DNA of 64,000 bases. Source: Impatiens glandulifera. Lineage: Eukaryota; Streptophyta; Magnoliopsida; Ericales; Balsaminaceae. Made by a program: the position numbers and the translations under genes. This document shows, one piece after another, positions 1 to 10,752 of the stretch. Every line of letters begins with the position of its first letter. The first letter of the stretch is position 1. The DNA lies in contig NC_061870.1 in assembly GCF_907164915.1 (NCBI RefSeq), forward strand, positions 22,481,348 to 22,545,347. The letters run 5' to 3'. Under the pieces are notes generated by a model that saw only the letters and a list, made by a program, of their open reading frames with translations, was not told the origin of the DNA and did no database searches.

Positions 1-1300
1 AAATTGATTGGCGACTCTAAAAAAGTCCAAATTAGTATAATGATATTCACTAAATTCTATTTTTAGTTCCTCACTTTGGACGAGATGACTTTCGAAAATG
101 TCATTCACTCGTTTCATTTACAAGGTTTAAGAAAAATGTAAGCCACGAGATTTAATGAAATCAACATTAAGTTAGACTATAGTTTATCCTATCAATTTAG
201 TTCCTCATCCCATTCGGGATTCGAGAAAAATATAAGTTGTGAGGCAAAAATTATCGAGTCGAATAATCGTTTCAAGTTGTCGACCATTTTTAGACGTTAC
301 AAGGGTGCAAAATGCTCGAAGTGAAGTCATGAAATTTAGTAAATATGAGAGGTCGGTGATATGAGACATGATTGTGGAACAAATAATATTGATGGTTAAA
401 TATGTAAATGAGATTGTTAGTTGACCGAAATGAGGATAAAAAGGTCGGTGATATGAGAGATGGTTGGTTTGCCAAGTGAGTGTAAAAGATGTTGGTAATG
501 TTGAGAAGATTGAGTGCAAAAGTGAGATCGCGAGATTAGTAAATATGATAGGTCAATTAGATTTGGTTTGTCAAAGTGAGAGAGGGTAAAGAGGTTGGTA
601 ATATTATATGAGATGGTTGGTGTATAAAATGCTCGAAGTGAGGTCACAAAATTTAGTTAATATGAGAGGTTCGGTGATATGAGAGATGATTGAGAAACAC
701 AAAATATTGATAGTTAAATATTTGAATGAGATTGTTAGTTGACCGAAGTGAGGGTAAAGAGGTTGGTGATATGAGAAATTGTTGATTTATCAAAGTGAGG
801 GTAAAAAATGTTGTTATTGTTGATATGGTTGAGTGCAAAAATGATGTCACAAGATTAATAAATATGAAAAGTCTATTAAGAAAGAAATGATGTTGGTTGT
901 TAAATGAGTTTGTTGGTTGACCGAAGTAAGGGTAAATGGCGTGACGATGATTGGTTTGCCAAAAGATGTTGATAATGTTGAGTGCAAAAATGCTTGAAGT
1001 GAGGTTATGATATTGATAAATGTGAGAGACCGATTGAAAAAAAAGATAATAATGAATAGTGAAAAATGTAAATGAGATGATTAGTTGTCCGAAATGATGA
1101 TAAAGAAGAGTAATGCTGATATCAATTAATACAAAATATTAAAAGTGAAGTTACGAGATTAGTAATATAGAAGGTTCATCGAGAACAAAGAATATAATAT
1201 TGATGAAATGAATGGAGAAGATAGGGTGATTGGACAAAGTAAGGAGAGGTTAAATGATGTAATATTTCAGCGTAAAATGATCGAAAAATGAGGTCAAAAA
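1..1300. repeat. degenerate long-period tandem repeats
   Basis: A block beginning tgctcgaagtgaagtcat near 312 recurs as tgctcgaagtgaggtcac near 630 and, more diverged, tgcttgaagtgaggttat near 990, so the period is about 320-360 bp. Within the period, shorter phrases such as ttagttgaccgaagtgagg and gagatggttggtttgcc also recur. Reading frames here are short and arise from the repetition. The first 60 bases contain ggcgactctaa, a phrase seen near the ends of some plant Ty3/gypsy elements, so this may be the non-coding tail of a retrotransposon that lies mostly outside the window. That last point is inference. Confidence 0.6.
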
Positions 1301-1639
1301 GATTATTAAGTCAGAATTTATTTTGGTTGACGAAAAATAATTCATCCTAATTAGGAGTAATTCCATAGTTGATGAGACTATAAGAAAACAAATTCTTAAT
1401 ATTTTATTATTTAAATAATTATGTGTATTTTTTTTAATGAGTGATATTTTAAGTGAGAGTCTAATATGTAATTTGGTGTCTTATAAATTACTCTTACCTT
1501 ATAATAATAATATATAAAAATAATAATACTTAAATTATAAACATTAATTTATTAAAAAATGTAAGATATAATTAACCACTTAAGATTAACCATTTATGAC
1601 AAATTTAAATGAATATAATTGTTAGAACCTTATTAATAT
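1301..1639. other. AT-rich spacer, nothing recognised
   Basis: Low-complexity AT-rich sequence between the tandem repeats and the LINE remnant. No gene, RNA or clear repeat was seen. Confidence 0.5.
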
Positions 1640-1649
1640 ATTTAAAATA

Positions 1650-1976
1650 ATTTGTTTGTGATTTAGGGTGATCCATTGTCTCTTTTCCTGTTCGTTGTTG
1701 TTATGGAAGCCCTCTAAAAAATGATGATTTTCACAGAAAACTTGGGACTCGTCTATGAAGTGTGTTGTGGGTCAAGAAAATATCTTTTTGTCATATCACA
1801 TTTGTTTCTCATTGATGACACGCTCTACATGGTTCAGGCTACCTATAGGAATTTTAAACACCTTCAGGATATTTTATGATTATTCGGTGCATGCTCTAGT
1901 CTTCGAGTTAATCTATTTGGTTAAGATTTTAGAAATTATTGAATTGTGTTTAAATCATAAACTCAACTGGTTTTGA
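1650..1976 (+). pseudogene. LINE reverse-transcriptase core fragment
   Basis: Translating the plus strand with frame changes gives GDPLSPFLFVVVMEAL, then a segment with HLFLIDDTLYMV, then CSSLRVNLF. These are the plant LINE RT blocks that normally read QGDPLSP..LF, F/YADDT and SGLKVNL. The catalytic FADD-type box is present as LIDD, keeping both aspartates but not the usual alanine. Stops and frameshifts separate the blocks, so no functional protein is made. Homology runs out soon after 1935, before the MULE hairpin. Confidence 0.7.
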
Positions 1977-2140
1977 TAATTTAGCTTAAATAATTAAAAA
2001 GGGAGATATTGGTGGGTTAAGTTTTTAATTGATTTAAAATAATTTAACATACTTGATTTCGATGATTGATGAAATAGTTTTAATAATAAATGGATAAAAC
2101 TAAGTTCAATTATTGATAGTCATATCAATTATAAAATATA

Positions 2141-3168
2141 GGGCAAATTACCTGAGCGGCCCTCAAACTATCTCAATCGCTCACTTTTGGCCCTCAAATT
2201 AATTTTTGAAACAAATCGCCCATTCAACTTTTATAAACGTCACCAGTGACCCTTCCGTCAACTTTTTGGTTAAACCTAACCGTTTAAGTTTAAAATATTA
2301 TTTTTTTATATATTATCTTTAATCTTATATTTTATATTTATATATATAATTATTAAATCGCTTATATATAATATTATATATATATATTATTATTAAATTT
2401 TATATAATTATTAAATATTTTATATAATAAATAAATAATATATATTATTTATTTTTATTTCTCTCTCTATATAATTTATATATATTATCTTTAACTAATT
2501 TATATATAATATTTATATAATATATATTTTAAAAACTAATTTAAGTGTTAAAAGTATTTGAGTAGTTAAAAGGTTATCATTATTTTTAATAAATTATTTT
2601 TAATATATATAAAACAAAGTTTAAAAATAAATTATATGGATTATCCCTAATCATTAATTATATATATATAAATAAATTTATATAATTTATAGAATATATA
2701 TTTTACAAAATAATTTGAAAGATTAAAAGTAATTGTAATCTTCTAACTACTCAAATACTTTTAACACTTAAATTATTTTTTAAAATATATATTATATAAA
2801 TATTATATATAAATTAGTTAAAGATAATATATATAAATTATATATATATATATATAAATAAATAATATATATATTATTTATTTATTATATAAAAGATTTA
2901 ATAATTATATAAAATTTAATAATATATATATATATATATATAATATTATATATAAGCTATTTAATAATTATATATAAAATATAAAATATAAGATTAAAGA
3001 TAATATATAAAAATATAATATTTTAAACTTAAACTTAACTAAAAAGTTGACGGAAGGGCCACCGGTGACCTTTATAAAAGTTGAAGAGACGATTTGTTTC
3101 AAAAATTAATTTGAGGGCCAAAAGTGAGCGATCGAGATAGTTCGAGGGCCGCCCAGGTAATTTGCCCT
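2141..3168. mobile_element. 1.03-kb fold-back (hairpin) MULE-type non-autonomous element
   Basis: The element starts gggcaaattacctg and ends caggtaatttgccc, perfect inverted complements. It is flanked by an identical 9-bp duplication, TAAAATATA, at 2132-2140 and 3169-3177. Nine-base duplications are typical of Mutator-like elements. The two arms pair over most of their length: the outer ~150 bp (gaggg..aaaagtgagcg.. and the gttgacggaaggg block) and the very AT-rich inner portions are reverse complements with scattered differences. The unpaired loop is only about 150 bp, near 2580-2730. No coding sequence is visible. Transcription would give a near-kilobase hairpin RNA. Confidence 0.85.
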
Positions 3169-3192
3169 AAAATATATAGTTATATAATTGAG

Positions 3193-3236
3193 ATCGTATG
3201 TGGTGTAGTGGTAAGTACACCTGCCTGTCACAGGCA
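3193..3236 (+). other. 5' half of a tRNA-Asp(GUC)-like sequence
   Basis: The stretch contains gtggtgtagtggtaagta, close to the D-arm/A-box of plant tRNA-Asp, followed by cctgcctgtcacagg, which resembles its anticodon arm with GTC in the loop. The T-arm (GGTTCGA) and 3' half do not follow. It is therefore a fragment, perhaps the head of a tRNA-derived SINE or a retroelement fusion, not a working tRNA gene. Confidence 0.45.
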
Positions 3237-3239
3237 CAG

Positions 3240-4243
3240 TACAAAGTCAATGCTTCTCAAAGTCAACGAGCGTAGTTAGACGTTTAAGACGAAGACGTCT
3301 AACTTGAGCAGATGGACGTCTAACTGTCTAAGCAGATGGACGTCCAAGATGAAGGCGTCTAAGATGAGCAGCCGACGTCTGAAGGTAGATAGACATCTAA
3401 AGGCTGGGTGTCTGAAGTAGATGAACTCTCCAGACAGCTGGAAGCAGAGCTCATCAAATGAACGACTGCCACGTACGCTGTTATTCAAATTGCATATGTT
3501 GTACTACATTATACTACCACGATCTCAAGAATATATTCTACTGTACTACCTAGTACCTCATGGATAGTACATCCAACAGAAAGAGGGCACATGTCCAAAA
3601 GGAGGATTCGATCGTTGGTGCTTTTCAAGAATACATAGCTGCCTAAGGACAACGATCACAAGACAAAAGCTGAAGCGCTCTCTCTCTCATTAAATCACCA
3701 GATTTCTACAAACTTGATTTCTTGAATCAACTTACTCTCTCTTTAGATATTTTATTCTCAAGTGTATTTTGTAATTCACTACGTGAAGTTGAGAGATAAG
3801 TTATTAGACTATTTGATAGTCATTAACAGTGTGTTGTAAGTTGAACAAATGGTGTTTTGTTCAACAGTGTGTGTGCTATGAGTTCAGAATAGGCGGTCAA
3901 TTAAGTCTTGGGTTTCTGACTGGATTTGTGTAGTGTGTTCTATACAAGTCAAAGCCTTCTAGTGGATATCCTTTCGATTGTGGAAGAAGGGGTGACGTAG
4001 GAGCTTTATCTCCGAACATCCATAAAACTTCTTGTGTTCTTTACTTTCTGTCATTTGCATTCAGTTGTCTAAAACTTCAAATCCAACAAACAGTTCCGCA
4101 CTTGAATTCGTTTTAAGAGTTTGGAGAATTTGCGACGAATAGAAATAGATATTAATTCCTCACGGGATTATTATCGAATAGTTTATCGTAAGCTGTTCAC
4201 AATAGTTAGACCCTAGTCTCTATTGTCAGCATCGATCCCAACA
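3240..4243 (+). mobile_element. solo or truncated LTR of SIRE/Maximus (Ty1/copia) type
   Basis: The segment ends in gatcccaaca, a typical LTR terminus (..CCAACA). It contains the phrase ggggtgacgtaggag, followed by ttatctccgaacatcc, which I recognise from SIRE-lineage LTRs. Nearby cues also fit: agttgagagataag, ttgtgtagtgtgttctat and gtcaaag. The left part (3250-3420) is a run of degenerate gacgtctaa phrases (agacgtctaact, ggacgtccaag, ggcgtctaag), again usual in SIRE LTRs. No gag or pol follows. The left boundary and a target duplication were not found, so the LTR may be truncated on the left. It interrupts the LINE. Confidence 0.6.
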
Positions 4244-4813
4244 TAATCTTAATAAGTCAAACATTTTATTTTCAGATTTTGTTTCGAATATAAGAAGGGT
4301 GATGTTGATAAATGTGTTGGAGTTCAGAATTGGTGGTCTTCCATCAAATATCTTGTTATGACATTGTGTGCTAAATTATGATCAAAGGTCTCTTGAGACC
4401 TAATTATCACTAAAATGAAATGTAAACTATCTAGATGAAAAAGTAAAATAATATCGAAATGGGTTGGCTAATCCTCATTAAGAGTTTGTTATCATCTATG
4501 CCCACATATATGATATCTTTATTCATTCTTTCCAATAGTGTGGCTGTGAAAATGGATATGTAAATTTCTATAGAGATCTTCTAACTAATCGTTTTATCAT
4601 GTAGTTAGTTATGATAAGGTTGAATATTTTAAAGATCAAGAAAGTCTAGATATTTGAGATATTATTTCATTTAATAAGGTTCTTTTATCAAAATAGTGTA
4701 GTAAATTTGCAACACAGTTGAATAGTCTTTGGACATCGATGATCAGATGTAAGTATAGTCATGATTGGTTTGGTTGGTTCACCAAAATGTCTAATTTTCT
4801 AGTGGGGTGTAGT

Positions 4814-6061
4814 CAGTGCCGTTCCTGAGATTTTTTAGGCCTTAGGCGAAAACACGAAATTGGGGCCTTACGCATAAACTTCACTTGTGTTTCACCGTTG
4901 ATCTTCAATAACCTTCCAATATTACAAAGATGCAACATAAATTGTCAACGAAAGTGACTTCTTCTTGCATTTTTAGATGCAAAATCATTGATAATTGTAT
5001 CGTAATCAATATATTCCAAAAAATCTTTTTCAATACATAAAATAGCAAGTCCATTCAATTTATCTCGAGACATCGAAGATCTTAGATAATTTTTCAATAA
5101 CTTTAACTTAGAAAAACTTCTTTCAGCAGAAGCTACCATAACAGACAATGTTAATAAAATTCGATATACAATAGAGACATTAGGATAGCAATCTATTGAC
5201 ATTACAAAATCAAGAATTTCAGCAGCGGGCATATCCAAACTCGGTAAAGAAACTTGCAGTATTTTTAGTTCAGAAAACAAATCACTCAAATTAACATCAC
5301 ACGTACCTTCATGAGAAAATACATTACAAAATGTGTTACACTTTTCTTTCAATTTTCTTTCATTCAATGCCTTCAACTTTCCAGAATTCATAAGGAACCC
5401 AAATAAGTCATTAAACTCATTCAATTGTTCAAACCTATGTTTTAGGGATGCAAGAGACATATCAACCAATACTAAAAAATAGTTGATCCTAAAAGATTCT
5501 TCTGGCGATTGTTGTTCAACATTAAAAGTATTATCATCAAAATACTTTCTAGGGATCTTCTTAACACGTTTAGTCGAAAAAACAGGATCTATGTCCATTT
5601 CACATGCAATATCATTTGCAATAATTAAACTAAAGACAAACTCATCTATTCGAAACTTCTCAAAAAATGCAATTAAACTTTCCAATTGATTAATGGCAGA
5701 ATCAATACACATAGATGAGGACTGCATTTTCTTACTAACCATATTTATAGCAAACAAGATTTCATACCAAATAACCATACCAAGTATAAATTCAAAACTT
5801 TCAATTCTCTAAGAGAGACAGACAGTGAGACAGACAGTAGAGTTTTCAATTTTTTGTTCTGATAGTGTTAGTTTGTTTATCTATTTGGGCTATAGAGCCA
5901 TGGGCCAAAAAATCTAACATAATAAAAAAAATTAAAAAATAAGAAACTAAAAATCCTTACTAATACCTAGCATATATAAAAAAACTGGGCCCCTTTTTGG
6001 TCATAGGCCCTAGGCCGTGGCCTAGGCTTCCTACGTACCCCTCCGGGCCGGGCCTGGCCTG
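4814..6061 (-). mobile_element. internally deleted hAT transposon
   Basis: An identical 8-bp duplication GGTGTAGT flanks the element at 4806-4813 and 6062-6069, as expected for hAT insertion. The element begins CAGTGCCG and ends GGCCTG. The inverted termini match only in the outer CAG/CTG and in nearby G/C-rich subterminal blocks rich in taggcc and gggcc. Its one long reading frame, on the minus strand, is the C-terminal part of a transposase, so the N-terminal half has been deleted. It sits inside the LINE remnant and interrupts it between its post-RT and zf-RVT segments. Confidence 0.85.
4945..5778 (-). pseudogene. hAT transposase C-terminal part (dimerisation domain)
   Basis: The 277-residue open frame resembles plant 'TTF-type zinc finger / HAT dimerisation' transposases. 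Near residues 105-150 it has the helical ..RFEQLNEFNDLFGFL.. segment. Near residues 175-260 it has the hAT C-terminal dimerisation domain, including a YPNVSIVYRILLTL stretch, the hallmark ASAERSFSKLKLLK and LNGLAILCIE. The N-terminal zinc finger and the first catalytic carboxylates are absent, so full-length proteins of this family (roughly 700 residues) are more than twice as long. It is uninterrupted, which suggests the deletion derivative is fairly young, but it cannot encode an active transposase alone. Confidence 0.85.
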
Positions 6062-6479
6062 GGTGTAGTTTTAGGAGAGGAATTTATTATATGTAGAAAA
6101 GTTTCGTGAGTAGTCTATATTCATTGTGAGGGATGATTATTCGATCAGTTTTTTTAAGACAATATTTAATGTAGTGTCAAAAGTGTAGCTATGACGTATT
6201 ATGAGCTTTCTTTTATTATTATATGTAGAAATGTCATAGTTAAGAACATGGTTGATCCTCCGTCTAATAGTTTCGCTAACCGAATTAGATATAGAAGGAG
6301 ATTAAACATTATGGAGTGTTCATCCCATAATAGAGTTTTACTTTTGATAAGACACAAACAAGTGTCCCCATCTGAATAATATGTTATGCGTTGACAAAAC
6401 ATGGATAGTTTTCATGTTGGACATTGCTACAAGTTGTTTGCTAAGATGATTTCATATAGTTTTATTGGAGAAACTTTGA

Positions 6480-6923
6480 GATTCAAAGATTCCATCCAAG
6501 ATCTCATTTTGTAGATGGAGTGTTATTCACGGTGGAATTCTTACGGATGATATGTGAATAAAAAAAAGTTATATTATGGTTAATAATTATTGTATGTGTC
6601 ACAAGGAGGTTGAATCGGCAACTTATTTACTTTTGTATTGTCGAGGGGTGGCTAGTATATGGAGTCTTTTGTTAAGTATTAATGTTGTTAATTTGGTGAT
6701 GCCCGAGTCTTTGGGTAGTTACTGGAAAATTTGGATTGATATGGCTGATATTGCATACCTACATATTTGTGTTACCTTCTCAACTATCTTTTGTTGGACT
6801 ATCTGGTTGAAGAGAAATCGTCGAACTTTCAATTATCGTAATTGTTCGGTGTGTATCATTTATAATGTTATTATTATGATCGTGGAGTTAATCGTTTTTC
6901 TCAAAAATTTACGAGCTCGATAA
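6480..6923 (+). pseudogene. LINE ORF2 C-terminus (zf-RVT zinc-binding segment)
   Basis: The open frame from 6576 reads YCMCHKEVESATYLLLYC, the C-x2-C...H-x4-C-type zinc-binding signature that ends plant LINE polyproteins. It is followed by a SIWSLL and a TIWLKRNRRTFN segment, also standard there. Upstream, out of frame, lies a SVIHGGILTDD-like motif that normally precedes it. This is the tail of the LINE that starts near 1640. Three other tails of the same kind are in the window (54.1, 57.5 and 63.9 kb). Confidence 0.8.
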
Positions 6924-6930
6924 CCTATTG

Positions 6931-7931
6931 AGTAATACTTTTTATTATATATTTTTTATTTTCATGTCATGTTTTTGTAGGTTTATTTAAACAAATTTTA
7001 TTATTTATTATATATGGATTTTTTTTAAAGAATATATATATAAACTTATTATATTTATTTAATAAAACATAAAATATAATTATTAAGTTAAAAAATATAA
7101 ATAAATTTATTTATTTTTTTCATTAAGCAACTCAATATTAAGGGCTTTTATCATATTTGGCCCTTGCCTTGTTTATGAGTTATGTTCAACCTATTCTTTA
7201 CTATTGGCGTTGATTGTCTTAAACATTAAAATTGTATAATTAATTTTCAAATTCAGTTTTAGCTATATTTTCCTTCATAATTTTGGTTCTGAAATGTCTA
7301 AATTTGTCTATTTTTTAAAACTCAACTCAATTGTAAGTAGTTAGTTGTACGAATATATCAATTTTGTCTTAGTCGATCGGTAAACTCTTTATATTAAAAA
7401 TAAAGGCTACTCAAAATAAATTTATTAATTTTATATTGAATAGGTTATATGAAAATATTATTAAAGATGGTAATATTTATCAACAAATTCACTATTAAAA
7501 AAAAGTTGCTATGAAATTAAGCAAAGATATCACATGACAGTTTGCTATTAAAAAAATAATTAATAATGTTTATTTATAGACTGGAATTTTATCTAGTCAT
7601 ACTGTGTTTTCTTAGTTTATTTTAGAGTGAAATAACTTTTTATTCAACAAACTTGAAAGAAAGAGCGTGAAAGTGTCGAAAAGAGGGCTTTTATCACGTT
7701 TGAGATACGAGGGTTCCTTCTTTGGTATCAAGTGGAAACAAAGTCTTCGCTTAAAACTTTAAATATTAAGCTATAAGTCTCCATTTATGTCATATAATTC
7801 TCTTATTGAATAATTAAACCTTATTATTCCATATTCACTGATCCCAAAAAAAATTCAACCAAATATATAAGCAAATCCTAAGTACAATGATTCAAACATG
7901 TATAGCTCAAAACAAAACTACAAAATGAATT
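6931..7931. other. AT-rich intergenic, nothing recognised
   Basis: AT-rich spacer between the LINE tail and the 3' end of the DUF1005 gene. The part nearest 7932 presumably holds that gene's 3' UTR. No further gene or clear repeat is seen. Confidence 0.5.
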
Positions 7932-10711
7932 TTAAAAAATAAAATTCAAATAATTTTCAATAGAATGTTTTTGTTCATCATGACAATAGTTTTGTTGGTC
8001 AGAATAGTGGTTTATTGTTGGAGTTTTTTTCTTATCCTTCTCTAGTATATTTTGTAACATAATTTTCGACAAACAAGAAATGTCTTCTTTTTTTCTTGAG
8101 ACTTTTTTGGGTATTGAGTTTTCATGTAAGTAAGTGTGTTTTTTTGTTGTCATCGCTTTACCACAATAGTCTGCGCTAATAGGGAAAAGTCTACAAGCAT
8201 CCATAGATAAATCCATGGCGGCCGAAAGTGCGACAAATAAGGCGGCATCCGCCATACACGTAACGTGTTGTACCCCGACTAGAACCGTCGGTTTGCTCAC
8301 TTTACCCTCGGCTTCAACTGTCGAGGACATAACAAACCCTCTTATAATCGATGGATTCAATAAACTCAATGCAACCGAGTCTTTAATCATTCTATTATCA
8401 ATGTAGAATTGCCCGCCTTTCTTCATGCTAATAGTCCCCTCCGCAATTGTAGTTCCACTAACGTTGAGCCACGTGTCTCTAACAAGTTCAAATTTGTAGC
8501 CCAAGCTATCTATTGGTCCTTTCTCCCTCCATGCCTCAAGTCGGCCCCACGGCTTCCAATCATTATTGTCGAATGATCTGTGGGGCCGTAGAATGAGCCA
8601 AGCCCCTGGGTTCGACCGAGAGACTCGGTCCGAACCCGGAGATGCCACAAAAGGCGTAATCATTGAGGCGGCGGCTATGGGTGAGCCGGAGAGGTCGTGG
8701 ATAGTTATTATCCACCCCTTTCTATCATTGATACTTTTTCTCATAAATTCAGGCATTGGGATCCTATGATCATTCAATTAAAAAAAATGAAGTATGATAA
8801 CCAGCTAGATATTTATCACAACAAACATGAATTACAAAATAGAGTTTAGCTGCAAATGGTTCCATTAAAAGTTAAAACCATGTTTTTTTTTAATAATTAG
8901 ATAGATATTTATCATAAACATGAATTAAGAATGAATATAATGAAGAAAGTAGAGCTTCATAATATGGTCTCATTTAAAAAAAAAAAAAAATTGGCTGGAA
9001 GATTGGGAAGAGAAAGATTATCACATGGTGGGGGAATCCATGTATTTTTTTCTTAATGATAAAACTATGAAACGTAACGAAGAGTAAGGTACAATTTTTT
9101 TTAAAATAACGAAATAGCTCTTAAAAGTTTTAAAATTCTAAAGAAGAACAAGATTAATAAAATAAATTTTAAACTAAGTCATACTTTTACTATTATATAA
9201 ATTTAAACAATTATTATTTACTGAAACAAAATGAATTAATATAATTAATTTCATATTTAATTATGGTCTAATTACTAGTTGAGGCTCTAACTTGGTTGTT
9301 TTCACTAAATGAGACTCGAACTTTGGATTGTACTGTATGAGACTCGAAATATTAAAATTTTAGTCATTTAAGGCTTTTTCCAATTGGAAAAAACGTGTTA
9401 TCTTATTTTAATATAACATTTTTGTTTTTCTAATTAATTTATCACATTTGTAAATAAAATTATATTTAAAGAAATTTTAAACGTATTTTTTAAATTGAGT
9501 ATGAATTTTTAGATTGACGCATTATAATTTGTAAAATATATTTAAGGTAACAACAAAATAATATAATCTAATGAAAGATTTGAGAAATTTAAATAGAGAT
9601 AGATTTTATATTTATTTTTTAAATAATTTCATAACGATATAACATTGTGTATTATGACGTATTTGTGTTTTAAATTTAGTATTTTTTCGAAATATACATT
9701 TTCAAAATTATCGAATACAATTTGAAAGTCTTACAAAATATGTAATAGGTGAACATATTTAAAAAAAAAAAATTGTTTTTTTTTTTGTGTACAAATATAA
9801 TAAATTAATTAAGAAAATGAAACTACTTAAGGTGTAATGATTATTTATTTTTGAAAAAAACCTTACTACACCATACAATTCAAATTTAGAGTCTTATTTG
9901 ATAAACATGATTAAGTATTGAGCCTCAAATAACAATTGAGTCATTTAATTATATATATTTTAATAATAATTTATTTATAAAATATATAATTATATTTATA
10001 AATAATAATAAAATATCACTAAAAATTTATTATTTAAATAATCTTTCGAATTTAAATTAAAACTCCATCGAGTAGAGATAAAAAGAAAATGACTATTTTT
10101 CAAAAATAAAAATAAATGACTAACCGTGATCTAGCGTTCCGGTCGGCGCTAAATTTACAATTGAAAACCGGTTGTCGGATGTTACCTTGAATTTGAAACA
10201 CCACAGGACTGTATTCCGGTTCATCTCCGAACTGAAACACAAAACGTGGGTCCGGTTCAGCTCTAACCGTCATATGAAGTCTAGACTCCGATCCAATCTT
10301 CATCCAACCGTTTTGAAAAATTACAGTTTTCTTTTCCATACCATTCAATTCAATCCCAATATCAATTCTCCCAAGAAACTTCCTGCATGTGACACTGCAC
10401 GAGCTTCCCATCCGACCGGTATAGACCGATACGGTTAGTGTCACAGATTTCCGAGATAGGCGGCGAATAGAGGCCGTGTCGATATGGAATCCGGCTGATG
10501 ACGCCGAAGATTCAGGTGGACTGGCGTCGATAATGGCGGAGGTGGTGACCGGAACGACGACGGTCTGAGAAGGAAAACCCTTTATCCGGAGGATGCAAAA
10601 ACTAGGATTGGTGGTGGAAGGATAGATATCCGAACCGGCTGGTCTATTTTGAACCGGAATATTCAAAGATAGTGAATCGATCATCAATCGGACATATGGA
10701 CATGGATCCAT
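7932..10711 (-). CDS. DUF1005 family protein, 2 exons
   Basis: Exon 1 spans 10711-10125 and exon 2 spans 8763-7932. The 1361-bp intron has GT at 10124-10123 and AG at 8765-8764. Joining them (codon cg|g) gives a 472-residue frame. The family is recognised from its start MDPCPYVRL, from AEPDPRFVFQFG and IQGNIRQPVF at the end of exon 1, and from RKGWIITIHDLSGSP, ASPGSDRVS, NPGAWLILRP, WGRLEAWRE and LSMDACRLF in exon 2. The molecular function is unknown. Family proteins usually stop soon after SMDACRLF. Here a Lys-rich tail of roughly 70 residues follows, which may be a real lineage-specific extension or a missed splice. The ATG has a good context (aaccATGG), with a TATA box about 30 bp upstream. 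A 0.7-kb transposon sits in the intron. Confidence 0.9.
9265..9942. mobile_element. MULE-like MITE in the DUF1005 intron
   Basis: The ends are imperfect inverted repeats: the left has aattactagttgaggctc, and the right, read in reverse, has caattgttatttgaggctc. The identical sequence ATTTAATTAT lies at both edges (left 9255-9264, right 9943-9952), giving a 9-10 bp target duplication of the size MULEs leave. There is no coding sequence inside. The interior is AT-rich. It lengthens the intron but touches neither splice site. Confidence 0.65.
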
Positions 10712-10740
10712 GGTTGCCTATTTTTAGGTTTATCCTCCTC

Positions 10741-10752
10741 TATTTATATATA
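10741..10752 (-). promoter_or_regulatory. TATA box of the DUF1005 gene
   Basis: On the minus strand this reads TATATATAAATA, about 30-40 bp before the ATG at 10711. If transcription starts at the usual 25-35 bp downstream, the 5' UTR is only a few bases, or the true start lies further upstream. Confidence 0.5.

Larger units (their letters stand above)
1640..6930 (+). mobile_element. decayed LINE (non-LTR retrotransposon) ORF2, split by nested insertions
   Basis: Pieces of one plant L1-type ORF2 can be followed in order on the plus strand. First comes the reverse-transcriptase core at 1650-1935 (QGDPLSPFLF and LIDDTLY motifs). The post-RT segment lies at about 4290-4800 (GDVDK, then an RIGGLP-like motif). 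The C-terminal zinc-binding zf-RVT segment lies at 6480-6923. The reading frame is broken by many stops and shifts, so the element is dead. Between the pieces sit a fold-back MULE (2141-3168), a tRNA-like fragment, a SIRE-like LTR (about 3240-4243) and a hAT element (4814-6061). The last of these left a clean 8-bp duplication. The order of the pieces matches the normal domain order, which supports one original copy rather than three independent fragments. Confidence 0.7.

Noticed and set aside
205..850. Several minus-strand open frames of 60-104 residues
   Set aside because: They share phrases because the DNA is a tandem repeat. No domain or codon character is seen.
1755..1976. 73-residue frame MKCVVGQENIFLSYH.. 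as a separate gene
   Set aside because: It overlaps the LINE RT remnant in a different frame. The RT motifs explain the sequence better.
8215..8769. Two plus-strand frames opposite DUF1005 exon 2
   Set aside because: Antisense shadows of a conserved coding exon.
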